Source: Ignavibacteriales bacterium (GTDB lineage: Bacteria; Bacteroidota; Ignavibacteria; Ignavibacteriales; Ignavibacteriaceae). From it: 64,000 nt of DNA. The stretch spans positions 1-64,000 of the forward strand of contig JADJNX010000013.1 of the NCBI GenBank assembly GCA_016714125.1, written 5' to 3'. Position 1 is the first letter of the stretch; each line of letters opens with the position of its first letter. Positions 1-10,007 of this stretch are shown here, one piece after another. Made by a program: the position numbers and the translations under genes. The notes beneath the pieces were generated by a model that did not search any database, was not told the DNA's origin, and was given only the letters and a program-made list of their open reading frames with translations.

Positions 1-2588
1 AAAGTTGATTGATGATCGAGTCGCGTTCTATTAGTTGCAACCGTTGTTCTTTGATCAACAGCAGTATTATTTATCCATCCTGTGTTCGTGAGTGGATTAC
101 CCGAATAAACATAAAAGGGATTAACCAACTGACAATTTACCCCACCCCTGACTTCACCAAAAGCCCATGTGCAAGGGTTAAGATATTCACCTGTCCTGTT
201 TTTACCGGTCAGATAATTTCGTACTTCTTGTGAAGTATTTGGGTCACCTTGCGTTGGATGGGCTTGCATGTAGTGCTGTGAAACTCTCATTCCACTATTT
301 ATTGCTCCGGGATAGAGAAGTCTATCAAACGGTTTTCCCAGTGGAATAACTGCAGTATCGAGTGGGATATCAATCCCGTTTTCAAATGTTCCATTATTAT
401 TTACGTCCGTAAAACTTATCCCGGGAATGTAAATGGGAGTTCCGAAGAGCATTATATTGTAGATTGCCGGTGGGTTTGCGCCAAATAACGGATCGTCGCC
501 ATCATTATAACAAACTATCGAATTCCTTAGAGTATCTGTGGAAATCAGGTCATCATTTGCATCTCCAAGATCAGGATCACTCTGAATTCCAAAAAATAAT
601 ATCATCAATTTTCGGAGAGAGATTCCCTTTTTTTACAATTTCATATCTTATAAAAACCGCATCCTGCATTGCCGGAGAGTCGGAATCAGGGAAGGCGTAG
701 ATAGTCTGTCGAATTTCGATTCCTTTGGGAGACTCCAAATACCTTCTTAAAGATACATCCACTCCATCATTAAACACCGTAAAATAAGATACTTCACCGA
801 GTATTTCGGGCATATCCTCATTTAATTCCCAGGTCCCGTTTTGATTTAAGTCGATAGGATCATAAATATTGTTGTTGTTTCCATCCCAGTATCTTGCACC
901 CAATGAGACTGCCCCTTTCCACCTTTGCCAGGAAGTGCCAAAAGCAGAATCGGAGAGAGCGACTTGGTAAATACCATTTTTTGGGTCTTCGATTGGATAA
1001 CCCACTTTCCCAACCTGGAAATCCTTAATAAGAGATGTGCTGAAAACCCCTGCAGCCCAAACACTTGATTCTATCAGACCCGACAGCATAAAACCTTGTG
1101 AAAAAATTGAGACAATTGAATCATACCTCATACCCCCTCCTGATGCAGTTGCCACATCAGCCAGATTCCCTCTATTGTCAATAGGGAGAATTATCCGACC
1201 TGTTCTGATATCAATCGACTTAACCACATCAGGAAAGGCGCAAGCCGTAATAATTTGTTTTGTAGTTGTTGTGTCAAATGCGGTTTGCATTGTGATTCTA
1301 AACATTAACAAGTCACCTTCTTGAAAAACCCTGATAAAATTACCATAAATTTTATCACCAGAGAGTGAATCGTTGTGGTTTCCATCATCAAAAAGTTGAA
1401 GTGTATAGGGTTGATCATTGAGTAATCCGTATAAATTAACACCCGTAACCGGAGATAAAGAACCGGTGAACACTCTAATATTTAGTGAATCGCCCGCAAC
1501 GACCGAATCTTTATTTAAAATATAGTCGTAGATAACTGGTGGAGTTGAATTGTCTTCAAGTTCAAGTCCGTTTGCCCATGATAAATATTTTGATCCCTGA
1601 AGTGTGTTCCTGTCGCTTGAAAATACAATATAAGGGGTTAAAGATTGAGAATTAAGATTTGGAATCCCATCAACTCCCGGGTAATAGGTAACCCTGACCG
1701 GAGTTCCCCATGTGGTTCCTTCATCACTGCTTTTGAATAATAAATGTTGGAGTTGTTATACTTACCAAAAACTTTTGATGTTTTTGTGTAATAGATATAT
1801 AGTTCATTTCCTGAACCCCTTGATAATCGGGGATTGGACAGAATAACAGAAGTGTCCTCGTGGACAAGAACAGTATCCTGCCACGTGTTGGTTGAAAGAT
1901 ACTTAACAAAATAGATTTTATTAGGGGTACTGGTACCCTGTTGCTGTCCTGCAAGATAAAAACTCCCATTTCCGATGCTTAACAAGGCAGGATTCAAAAA
2001 GACTGGAGATGGAAGGCTTAACCAGTTCTGCCAGGTGGTTCCATTGTCAGTGCTTCTTTTAGTGCCCGCAATAGTAGATCCATTTGACCCTGTTAAGATG
2101 AGTCTCCCGGCTCCCAGGTGGACAACTGATATAATTCGGAGTGAAACTGACTGGAAAGTGTTTGTAAGTATAAAGCGCATATTGGGGGTCCAGGTGGTGC
2201 CACCATCATCCGAATATTTGAAGTAGGTGTGTTTCAATGACCCGGCTTTGATGAAAAGGAGCAGCCTGTTATTATTTCCCTTTATAAGTCTGGTGCCCGC
2301 ATAAGGGTCTTCGATAATATTAGCCGGAGAAGCGATGGTATCAAATACAACCACTTGATCCTGCCATGTGGTACCTGAATCTGTACTCTTACTCATGTAA
2401 AAACGAACTCGGGCTAATTCTTCGAATCTCGACCAAAGAGCATACATTTCATTGTTGCCAAAGTCGACCACTTCACCATTTATATGATTTACATCATCGA
2501 TGGGGAATGGGGCAGTTCTGATCGTTGTCTGTGTATAAACCGGATTAATAATGATTAATAACAGTAATCCAAAAAATATTTTTTTCAT
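1..2588 (-). CDS. Asp-box (BNR) repeat T9SS-secreted protein, copy A, partial, two frameshifts
   Basis: Exported protein of unknown substrate. It opens with a signal peptide (MKKIFFGLLLLIIINPVYTQ), followed by a sialidase-like beta-propeller portion with Asp boxes (YSDDGGTTW, STDNGTTW). A long second half follows with no domain I can name. It is a close paralog of the next gene upstream (2769-5763). The reading frame breaks near 1737, where an A seems lost in a CAAAAGC run, and near 592, where the A-run has six As against five in the paralog. Across both breaks the alignment to copy B continues, so I read one gene. Its C-terminus lies outside the window. By analogy with copy B it should end in a T9SS sorting domain. 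Asp boxes alone do not prove sialidase activity. The start is supported by GGTGAT about 6 bases upstream. Confidence 0.75.
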
Positions 2589-2624
2589 TTTATCACCTGT
2601 GTTGTCAATTGATTTTCTCTTTTG

Positions 2625-2772
2625 TGAGAACCTCGGAACTTCAGAACCCCGGAACCTCAGAACCTCAGAACTTTAGAACCTTAGAACTTGAGAACTTAAA
2701 AATATTAGAACTTTAGAGCCAGAGAGTACTGAGTACTAAAAAGACTCGAGTACTCAAGTTCTAAAGTTCTAC
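2625..2772. repeat. Intergenic AGAACYTYAG tandem-repeat island
   Basis: The gap between copy A's start and copy B's stop is almost filled by degenerate 9-10 base units of the type TCAGAACCT / TTAGAACTT. Towards the right end come GAGTACT and its inverted form AAGTTCTAAAGTTCT. A related island lies at 49805-49869, also at the 3' end of a T9SS gene. No gene is seen in it. Its role is unknown. Confidence 0.7.
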
Positions 2773-5763
2773 TTCATCAATATCATCTTCCTCGTCTGTG
2801 TAAATTTATCGCATTCGAGGCGATAAAAATATACACCACTTGCGAGTGTATTGCCCGAAAATGAAACTTCATGATTTCCGGGGTTCATCTCCTGATTGAG
2901 GAGAGTGTTAACCAGCGCCCCTGTGTTGTCATATATTTTTAATGTAACAAACGAATTTTCAGGGATACTGAACTTAATCACAGTGTTTGGGTTAAAGGGA
3001 TTTGGGTAGGATAATTCATATACCCCGGGAAGCTGAGATACACTTTCCTTCGAAGAAGTTGGTATATAGTTGTATTGGGCGCCCAATACGGCAAAAATGG
3101 AATCAACATTTGCTCTTGTAACAGCTACAGAGTTTAATGACGAGGTACCTCTTCCGACAATAATTGCTGTGTGGTATGTAAGTGCTCCGGAGTTTTTTAA
3201 TGGTGTTCTGTCACTTGCGGCGAGTGTCCTCTGATCAACGGCGGTGTTATTGATCCATCCCGTGTTTGTAACGGGATCTCCTGAATAGATAAAAACAGGG
3301 TCTACCAGTGAACAATTTATGCCACCCCTGACATCACCAAAAGTCCATGTACACGGATTAAGATATTCCCCGACCAGGTTCTTCCCAAGCATATAATTTC
3401 GTGCCTGTTGTGTAGTATTTGGATCACCATGTGTTGGGTGCGATTGCATATAATGCTGTGAAATTCTCATCCCGCTATTGATTGCACCGGGATAGAGTTG
3501 ATTAGAAAATGGACTTCCCAGAGGAATTACTGCGGTATCGAGGGGTATATCCACTCCGTTTTCAAATGTTCCGTTATTATTGACATCGGTAAAACTTATC
3601 CCTGGGATATAAAGGGGAGTTCCAAAGAGCATTGTATTATATATTGCAGGGGGATTTACACCATAATTTGGATCATCCCCCTCATTATAACAAACAACCG
3701 AATTCCTGAGGGTATCCGTCGTTACGAGGTCATCATTTGCATCACCGAGATCAGGGTCACTCACGATGCCAAAAATAAAATCTTCAACCCCGGAGGATAG
3801 ATTCCCATTTTTTGAAATCTCATACCGGATAAACACTGCATCTCGGAGAGCCATAGTCTCGGCGTAAGGGAAGGCGTATATGGTCTGTTTTATTTCTATT
3901 CCTTTTGGAGATTCTGAAAACCTTCTTAATTCAATCGGAACGCCATCGTTATATACAGTGAAGTAAGATACCTGTCCTAAAATTTCGGGCATATCCTCAT
4001 TTATCTCCCAGGTTCCGTTCTGATTCAGATCAATCGGGTCGTAAATATTGTTACTGTTTCCATCCCAATATCTTGCACCGAGGGAAACTGCCCCTTTCCA
4101 TTGCTGCCACGAGGTTCCAAAAACAGAATCAGAAAGCGCCACTTTATAGATGCCATTTCTTGGGTCATTAACAGGGGAACCAACTTTACCTGCCTGAAAA
4201 TCCACAATTCTTGATGCACTTAATTGTCCCGCTGCCCAATTGTTCGATTCGATCATTCCTGAGATCATAAAACCCTGGGAGAAAACAGCGCTTACAGAGT
4301 CAAATTTCATTCCCGTTCCTGAGCCGGCGTTTATATCGGCAAGAATTCCTTTATAATCAAAAGGGAGGGTTATTCGGCCGGTTTTGATCTCGGCAGTGGT
4401 AGGACGATCCGGAAGTGGACAGGAAATGACAAATTGTTGTGTTATTGTTGTATCAAACGAATTATGGGCGGAGATGGTGAATCTTAATAGATCACCTGCT
4501 TTGAAAACTTTGATAAAATTACCAAAAATTTTGTCACCCGGAAGTGAATCGTTATGGTTACCATCATCAAAAAGTTGAAGTGTATAGGATAAATCGTTAT
4601 AAAATCCCGATAACTTTACACCTGTGAGGGGAGATTGGGAACCGGTGGACACCTTTATTTTAACTGAATCTCCGGCAAAAACCGAATCTTTATTTAATTT
4701 ATAGTCGTAAATGACTGGTGGAGTTGAGTTGTCTTCAAGTTCAATTCCGTTCGCCCATGATAAATATTTTGAACCGCGAATAGTATTTCTGTCACTCGAA
4801 AACACAATGTATGGCTTTAGTGATTGTGAATTGAGGTTCAGATTCCCTTCTACTCCGGGGTAATAAGTAACTCTTACAGGAGTTCCCCATGTGGCTCCTT
4901 CATCAACACTTCTTACATAATAAATATTTGAATTGTTATACTTACCAAAAACTTTTGAAGTTTTTGTGAAATAGATATAAAGGTCATTTTCTTCACCTTT
5001 GTATAAGCGGGGAGCGACAGCACAACAGAAGTATCTTCATACACAATCACTGTGTCTTGCCAGGTGTTTGTTGAAATATACTTGACAAAATAGATTTTTT
5101 TGCCCGATATTGTTCCGGGTTGTTGCCCTGTCATGTAAAAACTGCCATTTCCGATGCTTAAAAGGGAAGGATTTAAGAATGCGGATGTTCCCAAAGTAAT
5201 CCAATCCTGCCAGGTGGTTCCGTTGTCCGTACTTCGTTTTGTCCCGGAAGTACTGAATCCATTTGAACTTGTGAGGATTAGTTTACCTGATCCGAGATGC
5301 ACCACGGAAAAGATTCTGTAAGAGGCTGCTTGAAAAGGGCTTGAGTGAACTCTTAGAAGGATGTTTGGAGTCCAGGTGATGCCACCATCATCTGAATATT
5401 TGTAGTAGGTTTGTTTATTTGATCCGCTTTTGATAAAAAGCAGTAGCCGATTGTTATCACCCTTTAAAAGTTGGGCACCTGAGTAGGGGTCCTCTCCACC
5501 GCTGAGCGTAGTCGTGTCAAAAATGACTGATTCACTGCTCCATTGAGTACCTCCGTCAAAACTTTTACTCATGTAATAACGAATCAGATTCGTTTCTTCA
5601 TGTCGTGACCAAATGGCATACATTTCGTTGTTGCCAAAATCAACCACTTCACCATTTAGATGATTTAGATCATCAATGGGGAACGGGTTATTACTGATCG
5701 TTGTCTGGGTATAAACCGGATTAATAATGATTAAAAGCAGTATTCCAAAAAACATTTTTTCAT
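2769..5763 (-). CDS. Asp-box (BNR) repeat T9SS-secreted protein, copy B, two frameshifts
   Basis: Complete paralog of the gene at 1-2588, about 1,000 residues. It has a signal peptide, an Asp-box propeller (YSDDGGITW, STDNGTTW), a long central region, and a C-terminal T9SS type A sorting domain containing YPNPFNPNTVIKFSIP and ending TRKMILMK. The natural start is the ATG at 5761-5763, matching copy A; one A is missing from the A-run just after it, which hides the start. A second break near 5012 is explained by CCCC where CCCCC restores alignment with copy A (PRL-x-KG). Known role of the tail: recognition by the T9SS and attachment to, or release from, the cell surface. Inferred role: surface or secreted carbohydrate or protein binding. 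Tandem duplication with copy A is clear; the function is not. Confidence 0.78.
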
Positions 5764-5915
5764 TTTATCACCTCAAGAAAAATTCGCCTTTACCTGAAAC
5801 AAACGTATCAAGTATTATCTTTAAAGACATTGAAATATAATAATTATTATTGAGTTAATTAGCCTATTTATGGGTAAATAAATCGTTATTTTTTTAAAAT
5901 AATTTTCATTACCTA

Positions 5916-5944
5916 TTGACTCTGAAAAATTTAATTCGTAATTT
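5916..5944 (+). promoter_or_regulatory. Candidate promoter for the peptidase operon
   Basis: TTGACT (5916-5921), 17 bases, then TAATTT (5939-5944), about 36 bases before the M20 peptidase start. It lies in the 217-base divergent gap between copy B and that gene. It resembles a sigma-70 promoter; the gap is AT-rich, so chance matches are likely. Confidence 0.35.
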
Positions 5945-5980
5945 GTAATAAACATTACAATCTTTCCTAAAAGTGAAAAA

Positions 5981-7088
5981 ATGATTACGATAGATAAAAA
6001 CAGACTTATCGAGATATTTGTATCTCTGGTAAAAATTGACGCGTTATCACAGAATGAAAAACCATTAGCCGATTTTGTGCGCTCATTTCTTGCGGGCAAA
6101 TCAGTTACTATTTCAGAAGATAACAGCCGTCATGCGACGGGCAGCAATACAGGCAATATAATTATCAAAAAGGGTAATGGCGGTAAAATGATGCTTACTT
6201 CGCACATGGATACTGCCAGGACGACCGCCAATATAAAAGTAATAATTGACGAAAAAACAGGAAAGATATCTTCCAGATGGAAAGACGATACTTGGTGCTG
6301 ATAACCGTCAAGGGATGGCTATTCTTCTTTATTTGCTCGAAATAGCCGAGAACAATCCCGAGATTGGGGATTTTACAGTCGTTTTTACGACTTGTGAAGA
6401 AACAACTTTGGGTGGTTCAAAAAATTTGCAGGTACCAAAGTGGGTAGAGGCGGGAATGGTTTTTGATTCTTCTCATTTACCCGGTAAGTTTGTTTACCGC
6501 GCACCCGGATCAAAAGCATTTACACTTGAAATTCTTGGCAGGGCTTCCCATTCCGGAATCTCACCTGAAGCGGGTATAAATGCAATAGCCATTACTGCTG
6601 CGGCAATTTCCCAACTAAAACAGGGAAGACTTGACCCCGATACAACAATGAATATTGGATTAATTCAGGGTGGAAGTGCTGTAAATGTTGTTCCTGAAAG
6701 TGTTAAATTGACAGGTGAAGTTAGATCATTTAAGCCTGACCGCCTCGACGAAGAGCTCGAAAGAGTTCTGGATACTTTTGGAACTGAAGTCTTTAACACG
6801 GGAGCAACAATCAGGACAGAGACATACGAAGATTTTACACCGTATGAATTAACCTCTGATCATCCGGCATTTAAACTGATCTATCGGGCAATTCAAGATT
6901 CAGGGCTTGAACCTAAACCGGAAATTTCGTTTGGAGGAAGTGATGCCAACTCTTTTAATGGATTGGGAATCCCTTCAGTGAATATCGGGATAGGTGCACA
7001 AAAGCCGCACGCAAATGATGAATTTGTTTTGATCGATGATTTCATTGCTGCTGCAAATATTGGTTTACACTTAGTGAGAAAAAAATGA
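5981..7088 (+). CDS. M20 family metallopeptidase (peptidase T-like), one frameshift
   Basis: Cytosolic zinc aminopeptidase of the M20 family, which trims N-terminal residues from small peptides. Restored length is about 368 residues. Visible metal and catalytic positions are SHMDTA (about residue 73), GADNRQG (about 105), the glutamate pair in TTCEETT (about 137) and a late histidine in KPHAND (about 344). The bacterial-exopeptidase dimerization insert lies between (SHSGISPEAG). The frame breaks near 6276: one extra base in CTTCCAGATGG separates ISS from DGKTILGADN. No signal peptide is present. The stop overlaps the start of the downstream cyanophycinase-like gene in ATGA, so the two are very probably co-translated and may work in the same peptide-scavenging route. 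Exact substrate unknown. Confidence 0.85.
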
Positions 7089-7934
7089 AAAAAATTCTTC
7101 TTTTGACTTTATTGTTCATAATACCGGTTTTGTCTCAACCAAAAGGGAAGTTGCTGATAATTGGCGGCGGATCGAGACCAGCTTACATGATGAACAAGTT
7201 TATTGAACTTGCAGGTGGTTTTGGTGCCAAAATTGTGATTGTACCAAATGCGAGTGAACTGCCGAAGGATGAAGCCTGGGATCACAGTTCAGAGTTTGTA
7301 AAACTTGGCTGTACAAATGTCAAAGCCCTTTATTTTAACAGAGAACAGGTTGATTCTCCTGAAAATCTTTCAGCTCTTGAGGGAGCAACGGGAATATTTT
7401 TCTCGGGTGGCGATCAGTCAAAACTCTTTAAAGAAGTAGGGAAAAGCAAATTTTTCGATAAGATAAAAGATATCTATGAAAAAGGCGGTATGATTGGCGG
7501 TACCTCAGCAGGAGCTGCCGTGATGAGTAAAGTTATGATCACCGGAAACGAACTGCTTATTCATGACAGCGATTATATCTTTTTTTACTGTTCACGCCAA
7601 CAATGTTGAAACATTGGAGGGATTTGGTTTTCTTGACAATGTAATAATCGACCAACATTTCATTGTGAGAAAAAGGCTTAACCGACTAATCTGTGCTACA
7701 GTTGAACACCAGTTACCCGGAATCGGGATTGATGAATCCACTGCTATTTTGGTAGAGGACGGAAGATATTTTACGGTTGTGGGTGAAAGTGGTGTGGTGA
7801 TTGTTAATCCACTTACAGGGAAAAAACTAAACAACAACAAAAATGGGATGTTGTCAGCGAGGGATATCACAATGCATCTTTTGATGGATGGTGACCGGTA
7901 TGATATGAAAACCAATACAATTTTAACTAAATAA
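7085..7934 (+). CDS. Exported cyanophycinase-like S51 peptidase, one frameshift
   Basis: Serine peptidase of family S51, which includes cyanophycinase (cleaves the beta-Asp-Arg polymer cyanophycin to dipeptides) and dipeptidase E. The nucleophile elbow GGTSAGAAV is seen at about residue 138 and LIIGGGS at the N-terminus matches the family. A signal peptide (MKKILLLTLLFIIPVLSQ) points to export, as in extracellular CphE-type enzymes. The frame breaks in the seven-T run near 7580; after correction the sequence reads FTVHANNVETLEGFGFL and continues to ILTK. Restored length is about 283 residues, normal for the family. It overlaps the upstream M20 peptidase by ATGA. Whether the substrate is cyanophycin or other acidic peptides cannot be decided from sequence. 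Confidence 0.82.
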
Positions 7935-7955
7935 CCTAAATAATTGGAGCAACCC

Positions 7956-9056
7956 ATGAAAAAATTTCTTCTTCTTTCAATTTTTGCAATTTTTATAATT
8001 GCAGATGTTTTCCCGCAGGCGATTTACAATTCAGGTAAGATCGAAGTCACCCTCCGTACTTACTGCCGTGTCCGTATCGGTATGATTGACGGGCTTGGTG
8101 CTTCTGTAAGACAGTTGGACAGAGCTTCACTCCTTTACTATATGGGTGATACCACCGTATATGACTACCTCGAAGATTCAGATGACATGATGGCACCCGA
8201 CACTGTTGACAACCCGACATGGGGAGACGTTGAGCTGTCCTCAAGATGTAACAGTTTATATGTTCCCAAGCCACCCGCTCTTGAAGAAGCTGTTCACGTT
8301 TACGGTTGGAACAACAAAGGTTATGTCATCGTAAAGTACACAGTAAAGAGCCTTGAAGCCAACGCTTACCAGGGAAGATTCGGTATGGAATTCATCCCTC
8401 AGGTTGAGGGTGCCTATGGCAACGAAGTGATGACCTACAACCCTTCGAGACAGCTTTTCAGCTTCTACAAAACCAATTATGTAGGTGTTAAGATACTTAA
8501 TCGCGACGTGGTATCTGCCCACAATTTTGAGTGGTTTGATGGATATCAGACAGATTCACTCCTTTCAAGATGGATGACCGACGGTCAGTTCGAGAACTTC
8601 CACTGGGCAGGTCTTGACGGCGGCGCTGGTGTATTCGGTACTTCACCTGTTGCAACAAATCCCGGCGATTCAGTGATTATGTATCTTGCCTATGCTGTTG
8701 GTATCGATTCCGTTGAAATGAATGCTAATATTGATGAAGCAACAACCAAATTTGTAACCGGTATTCTTGATAATACACCAGTTGCTTCGATCACTGATTA
8801 CAAAATGTATCAGAACTATCCAAATCCATTCAACCCAAGCACTATGATCACATTTGACATTCCAAAATCAGGAAATGTTAATCTCTCAGTTTATGATCTC
8901 CTTGGAAACAAGGTAGCTGAACTGGTAAACGGTTATCATGATGCCGGAAGACAAAATGTCGTTTTTGATGCTGCAAAACTTTCAAGTGGCGTCTATTTTT
9001 ATACACTTAGATCAGGCGCAACAACCATTACCAACAAAATGATCCTTTCTAAATAA
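7956..9056 (+). CDS. T9SS type A sorting domain protein
   Basis: Secreted protein of 366 residues with no recognised catalytic domain. It has a signal peptide (MKKFLLLSIFAIFIIADVFPQ), a middle part of about 255 residues rich in aromatic beta-strand-like sequence, and a C-terminal T9SS domain with YQNYPNPFNPSTMITF ending TITNKMILSK. I chose the ATG at 7956 because GGAG lies 7 bases ahead; a TTG at 7944 is in frame but has no better site. In the first two thirds, codons ending in C (TAC, AAC, TTC, GGC) are noticeably commoner than in neighbouring genes. This may mark a strongly expressed, abundant surface protein. It follows the cyanophycinase-like gene by about 20 bases and may share its transcript. 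Confidence 0.8.
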   Translation: MKKFLLLSIFAIFIIADVFPQAIYNSGKIEVTLRTYCRVRIGMIDGLGASVRQLDRASLLYYMGDTTVYDYLEDSDDMMAPDTVDNPTWGDVELSSRCNSLYVPKPPALEEAVHVYGWNNKGYVIVKYTVKSLEANAYQGRFGMEFIPQVEGAYGNEVMTYNPSRQLFSFYKTNYVGVKILNRDVVSAHNFEWFDGYQTDSLLSRWMTDGQFENFHWAGLDGGAGVFGTSPVATNPGDSVIMYLAYAVGIDSVEMNANIDEATTKFVTGILDNTPVASITDYKMYQNYPNPFNPSTMITFDIPKSGNVNLSVYDLLGNKVAELVNGYHDAGRQNVVFDAAKLSSGVYFYTLRSGATTITNKMILSK

Positions 9057-9143
9057 GTAAACAGTTTCGAGCGGGAGGAACGGGAAGATAACCTGTTACC
9101 TCCCCCTCACTAACTCATCACTTTTAACACAAGGATCGTCAAG

Positions 9144-9995
9144 ATGCGTTACCGCGAAGTAAAAGAGCGGATTGAAGAGAAGTTTAAAGACCTGCCAAAA
9201 AATCAGCAGAAGATAGCGGATTTTTTTCTCGTTAATTTTGACCGGATTCCATTCCTGAGTGTTCAGGAGATTTCTGAGAGTACACATGTCAGTGTAGCCT
9301 CGATTGTGAGGTTTGCTCAAAATCTTGGTTTCTCAGGTTTCAGTGAAATCAGGGATGAAATTTCGGTAATTCTTCAAACTGAGATCAATAGCAACAAAGA
9401 CCTTTTCCCACTGATTGAAATGGAAGAAGGAAATAAAAACACTCTTACTGAAGTTGCAAATCTTGATATCCAAAACATCAACGAAACCCTCTTTATGATC
9501 GATCGCGAGAAATTTTCTTCAGCGGTCGGGATGCTGTCATCTGCAGAAGAAGTTTACACAGCGGGAATGGGGATTTCCTATCTTCTCGCCGAAGTATTAA
9601 GTTACCAGTTAACTCAAGTAGGTATAAAAGCCAAAAATTTTAGAAACAGTTGGGCTTCCTTCCTCGAAGAAAGTCTTTTTATCCCTGACAAGGGGGTACT
9701 CATTGTTTTCTCTTTCCCTCCTTATTCGCCCGAGACAATTGACCTGGCAAGATCAGTTAAAAAGAGGGGAATCAAGGTGATCTCTATTACCAATAAATCC
9801 ACTTCACCGGCAGCCGGCAATTCAGATATTGCCCTGACTGTGAAATCAGAGAATATGTTATATACAAACTCATTTGCTGCAATTTCGGTATTAATTAACG
9901 CGATTGCAACCGAAGCTGCCCGGCTTAACAAGAAAAAAGCCAAAGAATGGCTTCACAAACTCAATGATATTGAACAAGGCCGCCTCATCACATAA
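9144..9995 (+). CDS. MurR/RpiR family transcriptional regulator
   Basis: DNA-binding regulator of 283 residues. Residues 1-77 form the RpiR-type helix-turn-helix (QQKIADFFLVNFDRIPFLSVQEIS followed by VSVASIVRFAQNLGFSGF in the recognition helix area), and residues about 125-260 form a SIS domain that usually binds a phosphosugar (VYTAGMGISYLLAEVL, GVLIVFSFPPYSPE). Family knowledge: such proteins switch sugar or amino-sugar catabolic genes. An AAGGA site precedes the start. The next gene, a TonB receptor, begins 12 bases after the stop, so the regulator is likely the first gene of that transport locus and probably controls it, with a sugar phosphate as likely signal. Confidence 0.9.
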   Translation: MRYREVKERIEEKFKDLPKNQQKIADFFLVNFDRIPFLSVQEISESTHVSVASIVRFAQNLGFSGFSEIRDEISVILQTEINSNKDLFPLIEMEEGNKNTLTEVANLDIQNINETLFMIDREKFSSAVGMLSSAEEVYTAGMGISYLLAEVLSYQLTQVGIKAKNFRNSWASFLEESLFIPDKGVLIVFSFPPYSPETIDLARSVKKRGIKVISITNKSTSPAAGNSDIALTVKSENMLYTNSFAAISVLINAIATEAARLNKKKAKEWLHKLNDIEQGRLIT

Positions 9996-10007
9996 CAAGA
10001 GGAGATT

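Noticed and set aside
8047..8522. Two reading frames on the minus strand inside the T9SS gene at 7956
   Set aside because: They are explained by the C-ending codon use of the plus-strand gene; they have no family-like sequence and no start context.
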